Assembly (NCBI GenBank): GCA_037127315.1
Contig: JBBBDQ010001945.1
Span: 219,501 to 283,500, forward strand
Source: Ascarosepion bandense
Lineage: Eukaryota; Mollusca; Cephalopoda; Sepiida; Sepiidae
DNA length: 64,000 bases
Reading direction: 5' to 3'
Shown here: positions 22,831 through 33,058 of the stretch, piece by piece
Numbering within the stretch: the stretch's first letter is position 1
How the letters are laid out: every line of letters begins with the position of its first letter
Notes under the pieces: model-generated
Told to the model about the DNA's origin: nothing
Database searches by the model: none
Seen by the model: the letters and a program-made list of their open reading frames with translations, nothing else
Position numbers and translations under genes: made by a program

Positions 22831-22984
22831 ATAGCAATAGAGTAGTGGGGGGGGGGGGCTAGTAACATTTTGTCTGTTAGGTAAGGGTTTCTGGGTGGAG
22901 ACTATTGCTTAGTTAAAGTGATTCATATTTGTATATAATTTTAATTAGTTAAATTGAATAAAAAATGTGGAATTTTCAAGTATT

Positions 22985-23480
22985 GAACTGTTAACTATTT
23001 TGAATTTCATTTTCTTGAAGAAGAATAGTCCTTGTCTTTTTTTCTGAGATCAGGTAGTATTTACAGTATTTGCTGTAGCCTGGTATTGAACTCACAACTC
23101 TAAGAGTCAAGTCAGGAAATAACCAACTTCTATATCTAGTTGTTCTTGTCCTTAAGGACACATGGCATAGTGGATATAGACGTTGGCTAGTTCCTGACTT
23201 GACTCTTAGATCAGTGATGAACTTAACTTGCAGTGTAAGAGGAAGATAACTCATGACTTCCAATCGAAGCTTTACACAAGGAATGAGGATGATATGCCCC
23301 AGTGATTGTAATAAAGGGTTCGGTTCAAAATTCTTAGCATCTGAAGAAGGCCAGAGCGTACAACAGCTGAAACGTGGTACAAATGGCAACAAAGATGAGG
23401 ACAATAGTCCAAATAATGTAAGTACTGTAAGAATAGTCCTAATGAAATCCATGAGTATAATGCAAATATCTTTACGATAA
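22985..23480. mobile_element. head-to-head SINE-like inverted repeat
   Basis: CTAAGAGTCAAGTCAGGAA (23100-23118) and its complement TTCCTGACTTGACTCTTAG (23191-23209) form inverted arms. Read on the minus strand, the left arm continues to GTGAGTTCAATACC (23082-23095), a tRNA-type B-box. Read on the plus strand, the right part has GGCATAGTGGATATAG as an A-box-like start and GGGTTCGGTTC near 23310. This suggests two tRNA-derived SINE pieces pointing apart. The downstream part includes CTGAAGAAGGCC...GAAACGTGG. The class assignment is tentative. Confidence 0.4.
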
Positions 23481-23783
23481 GTATTCCATTATAAATAAGT
23501 GATATGCAAACTTCCAGCATGAATATTCTGGAACACATGTTGCTGCACAGTCTTGGAGGTCAACCATTAATCATGTCCATGACTATTTTGTTTAAACTAC
23601 AAATCTTAACCAAAAGAACCCTTTCGATAATGAACTGTTGAGTATACAGAAGCAAACATATGTGTTAATGCCAAAATATTTGAATACTAAGTCAACATTA
23701 CTAAGTGAATACTTTCAAATTTGATTTTACATTTTATTTAGAAACCATTATTTATTTAGAATGACTTGTCACTCTTCAGTAAA
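23481..23783. other. AT-rich interval
   Basis: Nothing recognised. Confidence 0.5.
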
Positions 23784-23872
23784 CATGGTACCCATATAAA
23801 CCATGGTACCCATATAAACCATGGTACCCATATAAACCATAAACATGGTACCCATATAAACCATAAACTAAA
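23784..23872. repeat. 18-bp minisatellite
   Basis: Copies of ACCATGGTACCCATATAA in tandem, with two copies carrying an extra AAAC. Each unit includes overlapping CCATGG and GGTACC palindromes. Confidence 0.9.
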
Positions 23873-24064
23873 CAACAATCTATACAGTAACCTGAAAAAA
23901 ATCCCATACCCAAAGGTCAGCAGGAAGGTCATTGACCTCAGTTTTTGAGGATTAGAAAACCCTTTAGAGCTGTATTGTACTATAAATATTATTTGATACA
24001 TGCATTTCAGTAGAGACCCTAATATTTCAAACTATGACTTTATTATCTACCAAACTAGATATCA

Positions 24065-24120
24065 AAAGTTTTATTAAAGAAAAGAATTTTCAGGTACATT
24101 CTTTTCTTTAATAAAACTTT
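24065..24120. repeat. perfect 22-bp hairpin
   Basis: 24065-24086 (AAAGTTTTATTAAAGAAAAG AA) is the exact reverse complement of 24099-24120, with a 12-nt loop. It is too small and AT-rich to classify. Confidence 0.9.
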
Positions 24121-24124
24121 CAGT

Positions 24125-24722
24125 TGCTGGACATTAATTTCACTGTCTAAAACATTGGGAATGTCTACTAAACCACATTTATAATATCAAAAATAATGTC
24201 AAATTAAAATATATTAATTGTGTAAATGTCTATTTTTGTAAATAACACTTACTAGAGAATAACGACCAAAAAACTTAATTGAAAGAAAATGGACAGAGAA
24301 GATGTGGGAAATTGCTATCCTTTTGCAAGAAACTGTCCTGCTTACATGGCTGGTAAGACAATGGATATTTTGTGATTTGAGTGCACAAAACATCCAACTA
24401 ACTCACTAAATTTTGCATTATCTAATTTTTTGATACAAAACCTTAAAACAAGTTTGTAAAGAAGAAAATGTTTTAATTAGTTGGAGGTGATAAGAGCAAC
24501 AGAGTAGTATTTGAATTACCAAACATCAAAATTATTTCTGGGAGTATTTCTGGGAGTATTCCTGGGAGTATTAAAATAACCTGAGAAATGTGTAGAACTG
24601 TTAGTTGGATATGGGAATATGTGGAAAATATGTAAGTTTTATGTCTAGTTCATTCCTTTCATTATCAAGTCAATAACCTTTGTAGCACTCAGTATATATA
24701 TATGCATGCAAGACTGTGCCCA

Positions 24723-24778
<56 letters not shown>

Positions 24779-25051
24779 AATTCACTTAATTACAGTGCAC
24801 AATATACTCTAAAACTTAGTATTTTTTGCCAATTTAAAAAGTGTTAAACTTCAAAACAGTACTAAAAATGTTTCCTTTAAAAGAGCAGCCTAAATATTTG
24901 AAAGGTGAAACTGAAGTAGCAAGTGAGTTAATTATATTCTTTTAAAAAGGAACTTTTCTTTTGCTGAGATCTGTCAGACTTATTTTCTTCAGGTTATTCT
25001 GATGTTGACAAAATGCATTGTACATATGTTTTTCTTCTTTCTCATTATATT
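24125..25051. other. AT-rich intergenic DNA with (TA)n
   Basis: No gene. Three tandem copies of TTTCTGGGAGTAT lie near 24534-24572 and a (TA)n tract at 24725-24774. Confidence 0.6.
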
Positions 25052-25092
25052 CACACACACACACACACACACACGTGTGTGTGTGTGTGTAT
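25052..25092. repeat. (CA)n(GT)n mirror tract
   Basis: (CA)n runs directly into (GT)n, a perfect inverted repeat of alternating purine-pyrimidine that can form a hairpin or Z-DNA. Confidence 0.9.
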
Positions 25093-25325
25093 GTATATAT
25101 ATGTATATATACTGATTTTTAATTTGTGACTAAGTGCCACTATTTCATAGATTCAATTCCTATTGCTCACATTTGCATATCTTTTCAGTGATAACATCTC
25201 ATGTGACTCCTTAGACCTGCAAGAAAAGACTTGCATATTACACCTCATTTATTGCATGACAGTTTTACTGCAGCAGCACAGCTTGGTTGGCTGATGTCTA
25301 TAATGCCAAATGAGTCCGCTATTTT

Positions 25326-25490
25326 TCTCCTTCTTCTTCTTCTTCTTCTTCTTCTTCTTCTTCTTCTTCTTCTATGTGCCCTGTCCTTTCAGGACGTAGG
25401 TGATCATAGCTTTCCATATCTCCCTATTCCTGGTGGCTCTTAGCATGCTTTCTTCTGTTACACCACCCAAACCCCGCTCTGCCATAAATG
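25326..25490 (-). pseudogene. LINE-B (RTE-like) ORF C-terminus with GAA tail
   Basis: On the minus strand the frame from ATG near 25488 reads MAERGLGGVT, then SMLRATRNREIWKAM, then VLKGQGT and a stop at about 25373. The plus-strand (TTC)n at 25326-25372 is the (GAA)n tail. This C-terminal motif (R-ATRDR-W-x-M-I) is common in endonuclease-reverse transcriptases of RTE-like LINEs. It is truncated at the 5' side. The copy matters because it shows the intact ancestor of the 52-60 kb satellite unit. Confidence 0.8.
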
Positions 25491-25521
25491 TAGAATATAA
25501 ATGTATAGAAAATAGCATGGC

Positions 25522-25583
25522 CATAAAATGAGGGATCAGTTTATATATTGATTATAATATAGATTTGATCCCCCACTTTATAC
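25522..25583. repeat. ~60-bp mini-hairpin, copy 1
   Basis: ATGAGGGATCAGTTTATAT pairs with ATAGATTTGATCCCCCAC across ATTGATTATA. The same hairpin recurs at 26196, 26491 and 52166. Confidence 0.75.
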
Positions 25584-26195
25584 CCACATTATAATTTCAT
25601 ATAAACAGTTGGCATATATATTCTTCTTCTATGTGCCCTGTCCTTTCAGGACGTGGGCGATCATGGCGTTCTATGTTTCCCTATTCCTGGTGGCTCTTAG
25701 CATGCTTTCTCCTGTTACACCTTGTAAACCTCGTTCTGCCATTCATCTGCTCAGGCCCGTCCAGCATGTTACATGCTATTTTCCCCTGTCTCTCCTTCCC
25801 TCTGTCTGGCCAGTTAGTATAAGATTCTCCAGGCCCTCCTTCCTCATTGAATGTCCCAGTAACTTTAGCTGTTTCTTCCTGATGCTCAGTATTAATTTTC
25901 TTTTCGTTTTCATCTTTTCAAATACCTCACCATTGCTCACATGCTCGATCCATGATATCTGGAGCATCCTTCTGTAGAACCACATTTCAGTTGCTTCAAG
26001 TTTTTCCTTCATCTTTGATGGTATTGTCCAGCATTCACTGCCATATTGAAGAACTGACATCACATAGCAATCCAGTACTCTCTCCTTTGTTTCTAGCGAA
26101 ATTGTCCTGTTTCTTAATACTCTACTCAGCTCCTGGAATGCATCCTTGTTCTTTTAGATCTAAGGAATACAAATGTATAAAAACTGCTGTGACCA

Positions 26196-26253
26196 CAAAG
26201 TGAGGGGTCAGTTTACATATTGATTGTAATATGGAACTGATCCCCCATTTTAT
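26196..26253. repeat. ~60-bp mini-hairpin, copy 2
   Basis: AAAGTGAGGGGTCAGTTT pairs with GGAACTGATCCCCCATTTT across TATTGATTGTA. Confidence 0.75.
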
Positions 26254-26490
26254 ATCCAGTATGTTTCTGTTGAACCACATTTCAGTTGCTTCAAGTTTTT
26301 CCTTCATCTTTGATGGTATTGTCCAGCATTCACTGCCATATTGAAGAACTGACATCATATAGCAATCCAGTACTCTCTCCTTTGTTTCTAGCGAAATTGT
26401 CCTGTTTCTTAATACTCTACTCAGCTCCTGGAATGCATCCTTGTGCTTTTCAATCTAAGGAATACAAATGTATAGAAACTGCTGTGACCC

Positions 26491-26548
26491 CAAAGTGAGG
26501 GGTCAGTTTATATATTGATTGTAATATGGAACTGATCCCCCACTTTAT
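26491..26548. repeat. ~60-bp mini-hairpin, copy 3
   Basis: Nearly identical to copy 2 and in the same place of the 295-bp unit. Confidence 0.75.
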
Positions 26549-27060
26549 GTCCAGTATGCTTCTGTAGAACCACATTTCAGTTGCTTCAAGTCTTTTCTTC
26601 ATCTTTGATGATATTGTCCAGCATTCACTGCCGTATTCACATAGTAATCCAGTACGCTCTCCTTTGTTTCTAGAGAAATTTTCCTGTCTCTTAATACTCT
26701 ACTGAACTTCTGGAACGCATCCTTCACCATGCTGATTCATCTTCAGATCACCTTTGGATCTCTGTATCACACTTTCTGTCTTCTGTTAGAACACTTCCTA
26801 GGTATTTAAATTTTTGTACTTGCTTGATTTTAGAGTCCCTCACCTGTATTGGCATTTTGGGCTGCTCTTTTTGCTGATGACTATGTATTCGGTTTTCTAG
26901 CAGTTTATTTGTAGTCCTTTCTTGTCACTCTCTTCAGCTACCTTCTGTAGGAGGTCTTGTAGTTTCCATTCCATGTCTGCTATCAGCACTGTATCATCTC
27001 CATACCTTATGTTTTTCAAATTGTTGCTAACGAGTCCACTAGCTGACCTATGTATTTTCT

Positions 27061-27340
27061 TACTGAAGCTGCAAGAAATATCAGGTTGGATGTCATATTG
27101 GTAGATGGTGTTTCCAATATGGCTTGCTTTTGAAAAGCAGATGTAGCCTCATTCATTGTATGAAAGAGATTCTTTCATTCCATTCCATGAACTTTTTAAA
27201 ATGTCTTTTAAACAGTACTTATACTGTTTTTGAGATTTCTATTGGGTGCATTTTCCCTGAACCAATTTGCCGTACAGTACTCTTTTCCTATGTGAGTATC
27301 CTCTAAACAGACCATGTGTTCAACCATCTGTTGAGGTTTC
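27061..27340. other. unassigned, between two LINE fragments
   Basis: No clear homology seen. It may be badly decayed LINE sequence. Confidence 0.4.
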
Positions 27341-27344
27341 ATAA

Positions 27345-28330
27345 TCAAGGAATTCTCATTGTATTGGCCAGCTGCAGTACTCTTGAAACAGCCACATTAG
27401 ATCTCCATAAAATTCTCAGTGCAGAACACAAGCAATACTGGTGAAAACATTCAAGGTGCTGGATATGCAAGTGATAGGTTGCCCAAGTCTGAAATATATA
27501 CAATAAAATCAGTAAAACACAAGCTCTGCAGACCTCTTCTTTTGTTGGTAACTTATGTCCAGTCACAACCAAATCCTTGACTGAAGCTTTCCATATGCCT
27601 CACAAGCCTTAGAAAGTCTATAACTAATTTTTATCAACAAGAGTGCTGAATCTGGATAGGGTGCTACCTAGGTAGACAAATGTGTTCACAATTTTACCTT
27701 TGATGTATATAGTGAGTGACAATATTATAATTCTCAGTAAGTCCTGAATTGAAGATATGAAGGTCTTAGTTACATTAGTCAAACAGTGTTTGTTAAAAAG
27801 GCTTTCTTTAAAAAGGAAAAGGTACAATACCAGATACATATATGCCAGCCTCATTGCCAAAGAACACTTGCAAGATAAAAATTACAAAGAAGGTACCAAA
27901 TAGTGTAGAAGTGAATAGATTACCTTGCTTCAAACCAGATTCAACAGAAATGTATCAAGCAGTTCTACATTGACACATATTCATGCCTTTGTATTTTGGA
28001 AAAGAGATCAGATAAAATCCATGAACGATTCAGGACAGCTCAGCTTTAACATGATTCCCCAAAGAGTTGGCTTATTGATGGTGTTAAAATATTTTTGCTA
28101 AATTAATAAAACACTGATAAAGATTCATTTGCTACTATCTGTACTTCTCTTGAACTTGTCACATTGTAAATATCATGTCTTTTGCACTTTAGTTTGTCTG
28201 AAAAACCACATTGTGATCCAGACAAAAGGTTAGTTGCAAAATATTTCAAAAGTATCCTTGCAAAGATCTTTCCCACAACATATCTATCTCATGGTAGTTA
28301 TTGTATTTCATTTGAGCCTCAATCTTGTGC
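27345..28330 (-). pseudogene. LINE-C reverse transcriptase, decayed
   Basis: Read on the minus strand from about 28300: VVGKIFARILLKYF, then LLSGSQCGFSDKLKC, then a stretch like the DxxKAFD region (SKNIFNTINKPTLWGIM). Then KLSCPESFMDFI, FVYLGSTLS and VCRACVLLILLYIFQTWA, then HLECFHQYCLCSALRI. The order IAGKILARxLLNRL, SQCGFRxxRGT, LWxIMxKFGCP, FxYLGSTLS, LLYGxETW, LExFHxxCLRxIL is that of RTE/CFDP2-type LINE reverse transcriptases. It differs from LINE-B in the C-terminal part, so I keep it apart. Many stops and frameshifts; the YADD box was not found. Confidence 0.75.
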
Positions 28331-28972
28331 CAAACATCTCTGAAAAAATGCAAGTCAGGTTCAGATGTTTTGCATGAATAGTCATGAAGCATTTATAAAG
28401 CTCCCTATAAGTAAGTTTTCTTATCCCAACTTTTTGTAATAAATATTTAAATGTCTTTTATTCTTTGAATTTAAATCTCTCTTCATTCTTTTTTACCTTG
28501 GTTGTTTGTAGCTTAATATTGATGTTTTCAATATATGATGCTTAATATTGATAATATTGATATTATGTGATGCTCAATAGTGATGTTTTTCTCTTATTGT
28601 ATGTTTTATTTATTTATTCTATATTAATTGCTATTAATGAAGAAAATTCTCACTTCAGACCCCACTGACACTTTGCTTAACTATAAATATGCTTTATCTA
28701 CCAATGCTGAGAACTAAGTCTTACCATACCAATTTTTTATTTGCTAGTAGACATTATGACTTATACTAAGTCATAACATAATATGAATTCCTTCATATTT
28801 TATGTGATTTTTTCTTTTTTTTTTCCCCTCCTCTTAAGTAGAAGAAATGATTTCCCTCCATAAGCTCTCAGCCTGTGCTTCTCATACTAACCAAAATACA
28901 GGTAGGGGATGTTCACACACTTCAAAACAAATTTCATCACTGCCTCTTCTCTCAATAGGTTTTTTAGCCATC
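28331..28972. other. AT-rich intergenic DNA
   Basis: No gene recognised. TTAATATTGATGTTTT-like motifs recur around 28515-28590. Confidence 0.5.
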
Positions 28973-28984
28973 ATGTATATGAGT
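28973..28984. repeat. target-site duplication, left copy
   Basis: ATGTATATGAGT, identical to 29249-29260 at the other end of the 5S-headed SINE. Confidence 0.85.
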
Positions 28985-29248
28985 GTCTACAACTATATCG
29001 CGATGAATACACTGGTTCTCATCTGACCACCAAAGTTAAGCAACATCGAGCCTGGTCAGTACTTAGATGGGTGACCATTTGGGAATACCAGGTACTGTAA
29101 ATATAAGTACCAAGAATGGTCCATCGATCCTCCAGGTTTGGGGGTTGGGTGCAGGGCTAACAACCCTGCCCTATAAAAAGCAGTTTGTTATGGAAACAGT
29201 AACAAAAGTTACTGCCCTACACACCATTGGGTGTAAAAGGGTGAGATG
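28985..29248 (+). mobile_element. 5S rRNA-derived SINE (SINE3-type), full length
   Basis: The first ~119 bp (28985-29103) match 5S rRNA from its first base. It starts GTCTAC, contains AAGTTAAGCAAC (internal A-box region) and ends with ACTTAGATGGGTGACC...TGGGAATACCAGG (C-box region) and GTACTGTAA. The match is clear but diverged, so it is not a working 5S gene. A ~145-bp body follows, with GGGTTGGGTGCAGGGCTAAC. The unit is flanked by a perfect 12-bp duplication (ATGTATATGAGT at 28973 and 29249). A head beginning exactly at the 5S start site together with target-site duplications shows retroposition of a Pol III transcript. The body and tail are presumably borrowed from a partner LINE I could not identify. 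The family name is unknown to me. Confidence 0.85.
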
Positions 29249-29260
29249 ATGTATATGAGT
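29249..29260. repeat. target-site duplication, right copy
   Basis: ATGTATATGAGT, the partner of 28973-28984. Confidence 0.85.
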
Positions 29261-29749
29261 AAGTTTGCCTTGGGACCCTTGGTCTCTGACAGGGGAAATG
29301 TTTCAAGCCCAAGAAGAAGTTTTGCAGACAAGATACATGCATTCAGAGTCTCACACCTGAATCTACCCTTGGTTATTTGTCTCTTCATTAAGGGTGCTAG
29401 TGGGTTTTATTTGATTGGCTGTCAGGGACCTGGACCTTCAAATTACTTTGAAGAAGGTTAACCTATTAGCTAGTATATAATATCAAGTCTATTATACTGC
29501 AATTTTGAGAATGATTTCTGAACTTTGCAGTAGTCTCTAGTGAGACGTTTCAGTGCTATGATGAGGGGTACTTTTCTGGCAACATCTCTAGGCAAGTCAT
29601 CCCAGGTTGTTTAAGCATACATTTCTAATAGACATCTGTGTCAACACCTATCCATCATCCAACAAACTATTGAAAACAGGCATGAAAACAATCAATTCGC
29701 AAACAAAGTTATTAAACCCAACCACAAAATATCTAGACTCCCACATATT
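29261..29749. other. unassigned interval
   Basis: Nothing recognised with confidence. It may include decayed 5' parts of the following LINE. Confidence 0.4.
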
Positions 29750-30774
29750 CAATCTCCTACATTAATGTATGGGATTTATGTCCCAACTTTCCAGAAGTGG
29801 AACTCTATCTTCTTCAGTCTAAACCTGAACTACTGTTCCTGTATTAAACAGGTATCAAGGCCTCAATATCACTGCATGAAAACTTGTTTCCTGGCTAATC
29901 ACCCATTATAACAAAATACAATTTTATATGATGGGATACAAAAAAACAAGATGTGGCTAGTCTACTTTAACAAAACTGATGAAGAAATTAGATATTGCAG
30001 AAACTTGTCCATAGCTTATGATTTAACCCAGATCATTGAAGAACCTACTTGAGTCAAAGATATGACAGGACAGTAAGTGAACCTCCTCAACCTTTTTCTA
30101 GCAACCTGTCCTGACAAATTCACAGCAAACGTTTTACCCTCTCATTGGCACATCTGATCATTCTATAACCAATGTCCAGATTGACTCCAAACTAATGATT
30201 TACCATTTCATAGAATAGTTTTTTTTTGCTGTGAGAAGGCAGAGTGGGACAGCTTTCAGCCCTCTAGGACAGAAGCTCCTCTCCCAACCTTCTTAAAACA
30301 TGCTGCCTCCAAAAACTGCTGCCCTAAACTCTGAATGGGTCCTTTCTGGAATGAAGTGATTTATACTTAATAAAAATGTCAACAAAAGCCAGAGTCAAAC
30401 CTAGTTCACTCCTGAATACACTGTAGCCATAGGTCACCAGAACCACTACTTCAACATCTATCACAGGAATGGTGTAGTCTGACCCTTAATTATTTAAGAA
30501 CTGATCAAAATCACTGCAAGAGAGTCTGAAAAATGCAATGTGCAGTTATACCTAAACTGTTCAGGCCAAGGTTGAAATGAAACAAATTAGATCTTGTGAA
30601 TTCTGGAAGATCACCAACGAAATTATAAACAGAAGCAAAGTGGCTGTGCCCATTATTATAAATGGCCACAAGGTCATATCCTACTTGACAGATAAAGTGA
30701 AGCCCTTCAGTTTGATCTTTGCCTAAAGCCATACCCTCCTCAACTTCCCATGTCTCACTAAGCACAAGTTCAGT

Positions 30775-30955
30775 AATATACTAATTTCAGTTAAAGAAGT
30801 CTTTAGACTTTGACTGCCCAAAATAACTAGTAATATACTCATTTCAGTTAAAGAAGTCTCTAGACCTAGACCCTGCCCCCACAAAAAAAATAACCAGTAA
30901 TATACTCATTTCAGTTAAAGATGTCTCTAGACCTTGCTCCCCCTCCCAAATAACC
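30775..30955. repeat. triplicated ~60-bp segment inside LINE-A
   Basis: AGTAATATACTCATTTCAGTTAAAG and close variants occur three times (about 30770, 30830 and 30895), each followed by a TCTTTAGAC or TCTCTAGACC stretch. Confidence 0.7.
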
Positions 30956-31261
30956 ACTGGCCCAGATAAAATTCCAGTGGTTGTCCTTAAGAATATTAAC
31001 CCAGAAATATCCCTGATTTTTGTGAAATTATTTAACTGCTGCTTGAAAGAGAAATCTTTACTAAGCATATGAAAAGTGGCAAGTGTATGTCAGGTCTTCA
31101 AGAATGTGAGTAACTGATTCTGCTCCTTCCAATGCTCATCCATTAGTCTCTGTACTATTATCAGCAAACTTTTTGAGGCCATTATCAGCAAGAAGGTCCT
31201 TGAGCACCTGGTTAGGAACAATATCTTGTGTGACGAGCAGTATAGATTTTGATCAGCCCAA

Positions 31262-31825
31262 TCCACTGCTGTCAATAACACAGAGAATCTGCAATGTGAT
31301 CGATCCTGACTTGGTAGCGCAGTTACAGTCACTTTCTCACTGGTTTAATGTGGCTTCCCTCTGTCTTTTCTACAAATACTTTCACAGCTTATGTCCTGAC
31401 AAGTTTAGCTCGCTGATGCCCCCTCTGTTTGAATTTACTTGAGCTACTAGACTAGCAACTAGTTCCCCCCATTTTACAGTGAAACTAATAAAACGTAACC
31501 ACAACTTTTACTCTATTAGCTTCTTTTCTCGCACTTTCCACCTGTGAAATTATCTTCCATATACTTGCTTCCCTGACAGCTACAATCTCTAAGAATTTAA
31601 ATGTAAGGTCAATTGACTCACATCCTTTCCCTCATGTTCTTCTCCCAGTCCACTCTACTCTCATTCACACCAGTGTTCTCATCCTTCTCTTATCCATTCT
31701 CTAACGCCCCTTATAATTTGTTTCTTTTTCTCATCACTCTCCTCTTATGTAACCTCTGTGCACCACTAGCAGTACTGCTTTACTTGGGGTGAAATGATTA
31801 TAAAATAAAAATAAAAACATAATTA
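31262..31825 (+). mobile_element. 5'-truncated LINE-A inserted into LINE-A
   Basis: It starts within ORF2 (NVIDPDLVAQLQSLSH) and continues NVASLCLFYKYFHSLCPDKF, then the decayed FFSRTFHL, FPDSYNL and the 3' end TACTTGGGGTGAAATGATT with an A-rich (TAAA) tail. The host reading order is interrupted here (fingers before, palm after), which shows that it is an insertion. The NVASLCLFYKYFH segment (31348-31440) is the best intact relative of the satellite at 39.4-50.7 kb. Confidence 0.8.
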
Positions 31826-32410
31826 GAGAGAGCCTTCCTGACACATATGCCACAAGAACCATAGCATGAGATACTCCAAAGTCCTTCAACAAAGTGTGGC
31901 ACAAAGGTTTACTACACAAGTTTTCTAACTTTGGAATCACTGGAAGAGTTTTTCTCTATTATAAATTCTTACCTAACAAGTAGAACCCTGAAGTTAGTTA
32001 AAAACAGCCAATCTTCTGAGGCCCTGGCAGTCAATGTTGGTGTCTCCCAGGGATCATTTCTTAGACCAACCTTCTTTCTGGTTTAAATAAATGATCCACA
32101 TGAGAATATACTCTGATCATTTGTAAACATCTATGCTGATGGCAGAATGATATATGGATGTACTTTCAAAAATCTTGATGCTCAGAGATTGGCAGCTGAC
32201 CCTTTTTCTGATTTAACACTAACTTCCAGTGGGGGAAAGTCTAGCCTGTTACATTCAAAGCCTTTAAAACCAAACTGGTTAGATTATATCGCTGCCAACC
32301 AGGTCTTGAACTACCACCAGTCATGATGAATAGATGACACCCTTGTAGAAGCCCCTATGAGGATACTGGGTCTCAGACTCACACCCAACCTCAAGTGGAA
32401 TTTTTATATA

Positions 32411-33058
32411 CAGTACTGTGCAAAAGTATTAGGACAAGAACAATTTTATCTTTTATGAGGCATATTGACACAAAATAAACAATTTAATTAAAGTAATTTT
32501 ATTTGATTTACTAAACAAATGCTTTAACAAGAAAAAAATACTTGTTACAAAATAAATTTAATATTTAGTATAATAGCCTTTTGCTTTGATCACAGCCTTT
32601 ATTCTGTCATGCATTGACATCTCAAGCTTCTTCAATGTATCTCATGGTATCTCCTGCCAAGCAGCTTGTATTTGTTCCCAAAGTGTGTCTTGTGAAGTAA
32701 CATTCGATTTATCAATTTTTTTAAGAAAAAGGTCAGTCATATCCAAGGATAATAGAATAATGAGTAGTTTTAAAATAACTTGTTTAATAGAAAATAGAAA
32801 AAATTAAATATAACTTCTTTTTAATACATTTCTTGTACACCTAGTTTTAAATAATCAATATTTATTCACAATTTACTTGGCTTTTTGCCCTGTATTTGAA
32901 TTTCAGTGACGTTTTTAGGAAAATCACCCCTGTCCTAATACTTTTACACATTACCGGTAGTGTGAAAAAGTGTTAGGACAGGGGTGATTTAAAACCTTAT
33001 TTTGATGTCTCATAAAAGATAAAATAGTTTTTATCCTAATACTTTTGCACAGAACTGT
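32411..33058 (-). mobile_element. Tc1-like element, deleted, nested in LINE-A
   Basis: The terminal inverted repeats begin ACAGTACTGTGCAAAAGTAT on the left. On the right (reverse complement) they begin ACAGTTCTGTGCAAAAGTAT. Similarity continues for about 55 bp (ATTTTATCTTTTATGAG). On the minus strand the transposase C-terminus is readable at about 32690-32565: LWEQIQAAWQEIP, LKKLEMSMHDRIKAVIKAKG and YTKY. This is the usual end of Tc1-family transposases. The rest of the transposase is deleted or unrecognisable. The left flank is TA; the right is TC, so the TA duplication is degraded. The host LINE reading resumes on the far side. Confidence 0.85.
32916..32993. repeat. head-to-head Tc1 terminal repeats (hairpin)
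   Basis: AAAATCACCCCTGTCCTAAT (from 32920) and its near-perfect complement (to about 32990) flank a short centre around TTACCGGTAG. The sequence resembles the element's own terminus (GTGCAAAAGTATTAGGAC), so it looks like two tips joined inside the element. Confidence 0.75.

Larger units (their letters stand above)
25968..26720. repeat. 295-bp tandem duplication inside LINE-B
   Basis: CACATTTCAGTTGCTTCAAG recurs at 25981, 26276 and 26571, exactly 295 bp apart. Units 1 and 2 each hold about 180 bp of LINE-B plus about 115 bp containing a mini-hairpin; the third returns to normal LINE-B sequence. Confidence 0.9.
25622..27060 (-). pseudogene. LINE-B reverse transcriptase, palm to C-terminus, rearranged
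   Basis: Read on the minus strand from 27060, the frame gives NNLKNIRYGDDTVLIAD. YGDD (26993-27004) replaces the usual YADD of the reverse transcriptase active site. Then follow LLQKVAEESDKKGLQINC and a stop. Further on come SVLQYGSECWTIPSKMKEKL, EATEMWFYRRMLQISW, KRKLILSIRKKQLKLLG and the terminal ATRNRETW...GQGT with a short GAA tail at about 25622. This order (palm, thumb, C-terminal motif) matches RTE-like endonuclease-reverse transcriptases. The YGSECW-MWFY segment is present 2.5 times through a 295-bp tandem duplication. Stops and frameshifts are many, and the endonuclease and finger regions are missing. Confidence 0.85.

Noticed and set aside
22991..23452. 153-residue minus-strand open frame
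   Set aside because: It runs across the SINE-like inverted repeat and has no recognisable domain; the composition looks random.
23766..24001. Short frames with NHGTHI or WFIWVP repeats
   Set aside because: They translate the 18-bp minisatellite and have no other support.
28985..29103. Functional 5S rRNA gene
   Set aside because: There are many substitutions against the universal 5S pattern and no T-run terminator at the end; the TSDs and attached body show a retroposed element.
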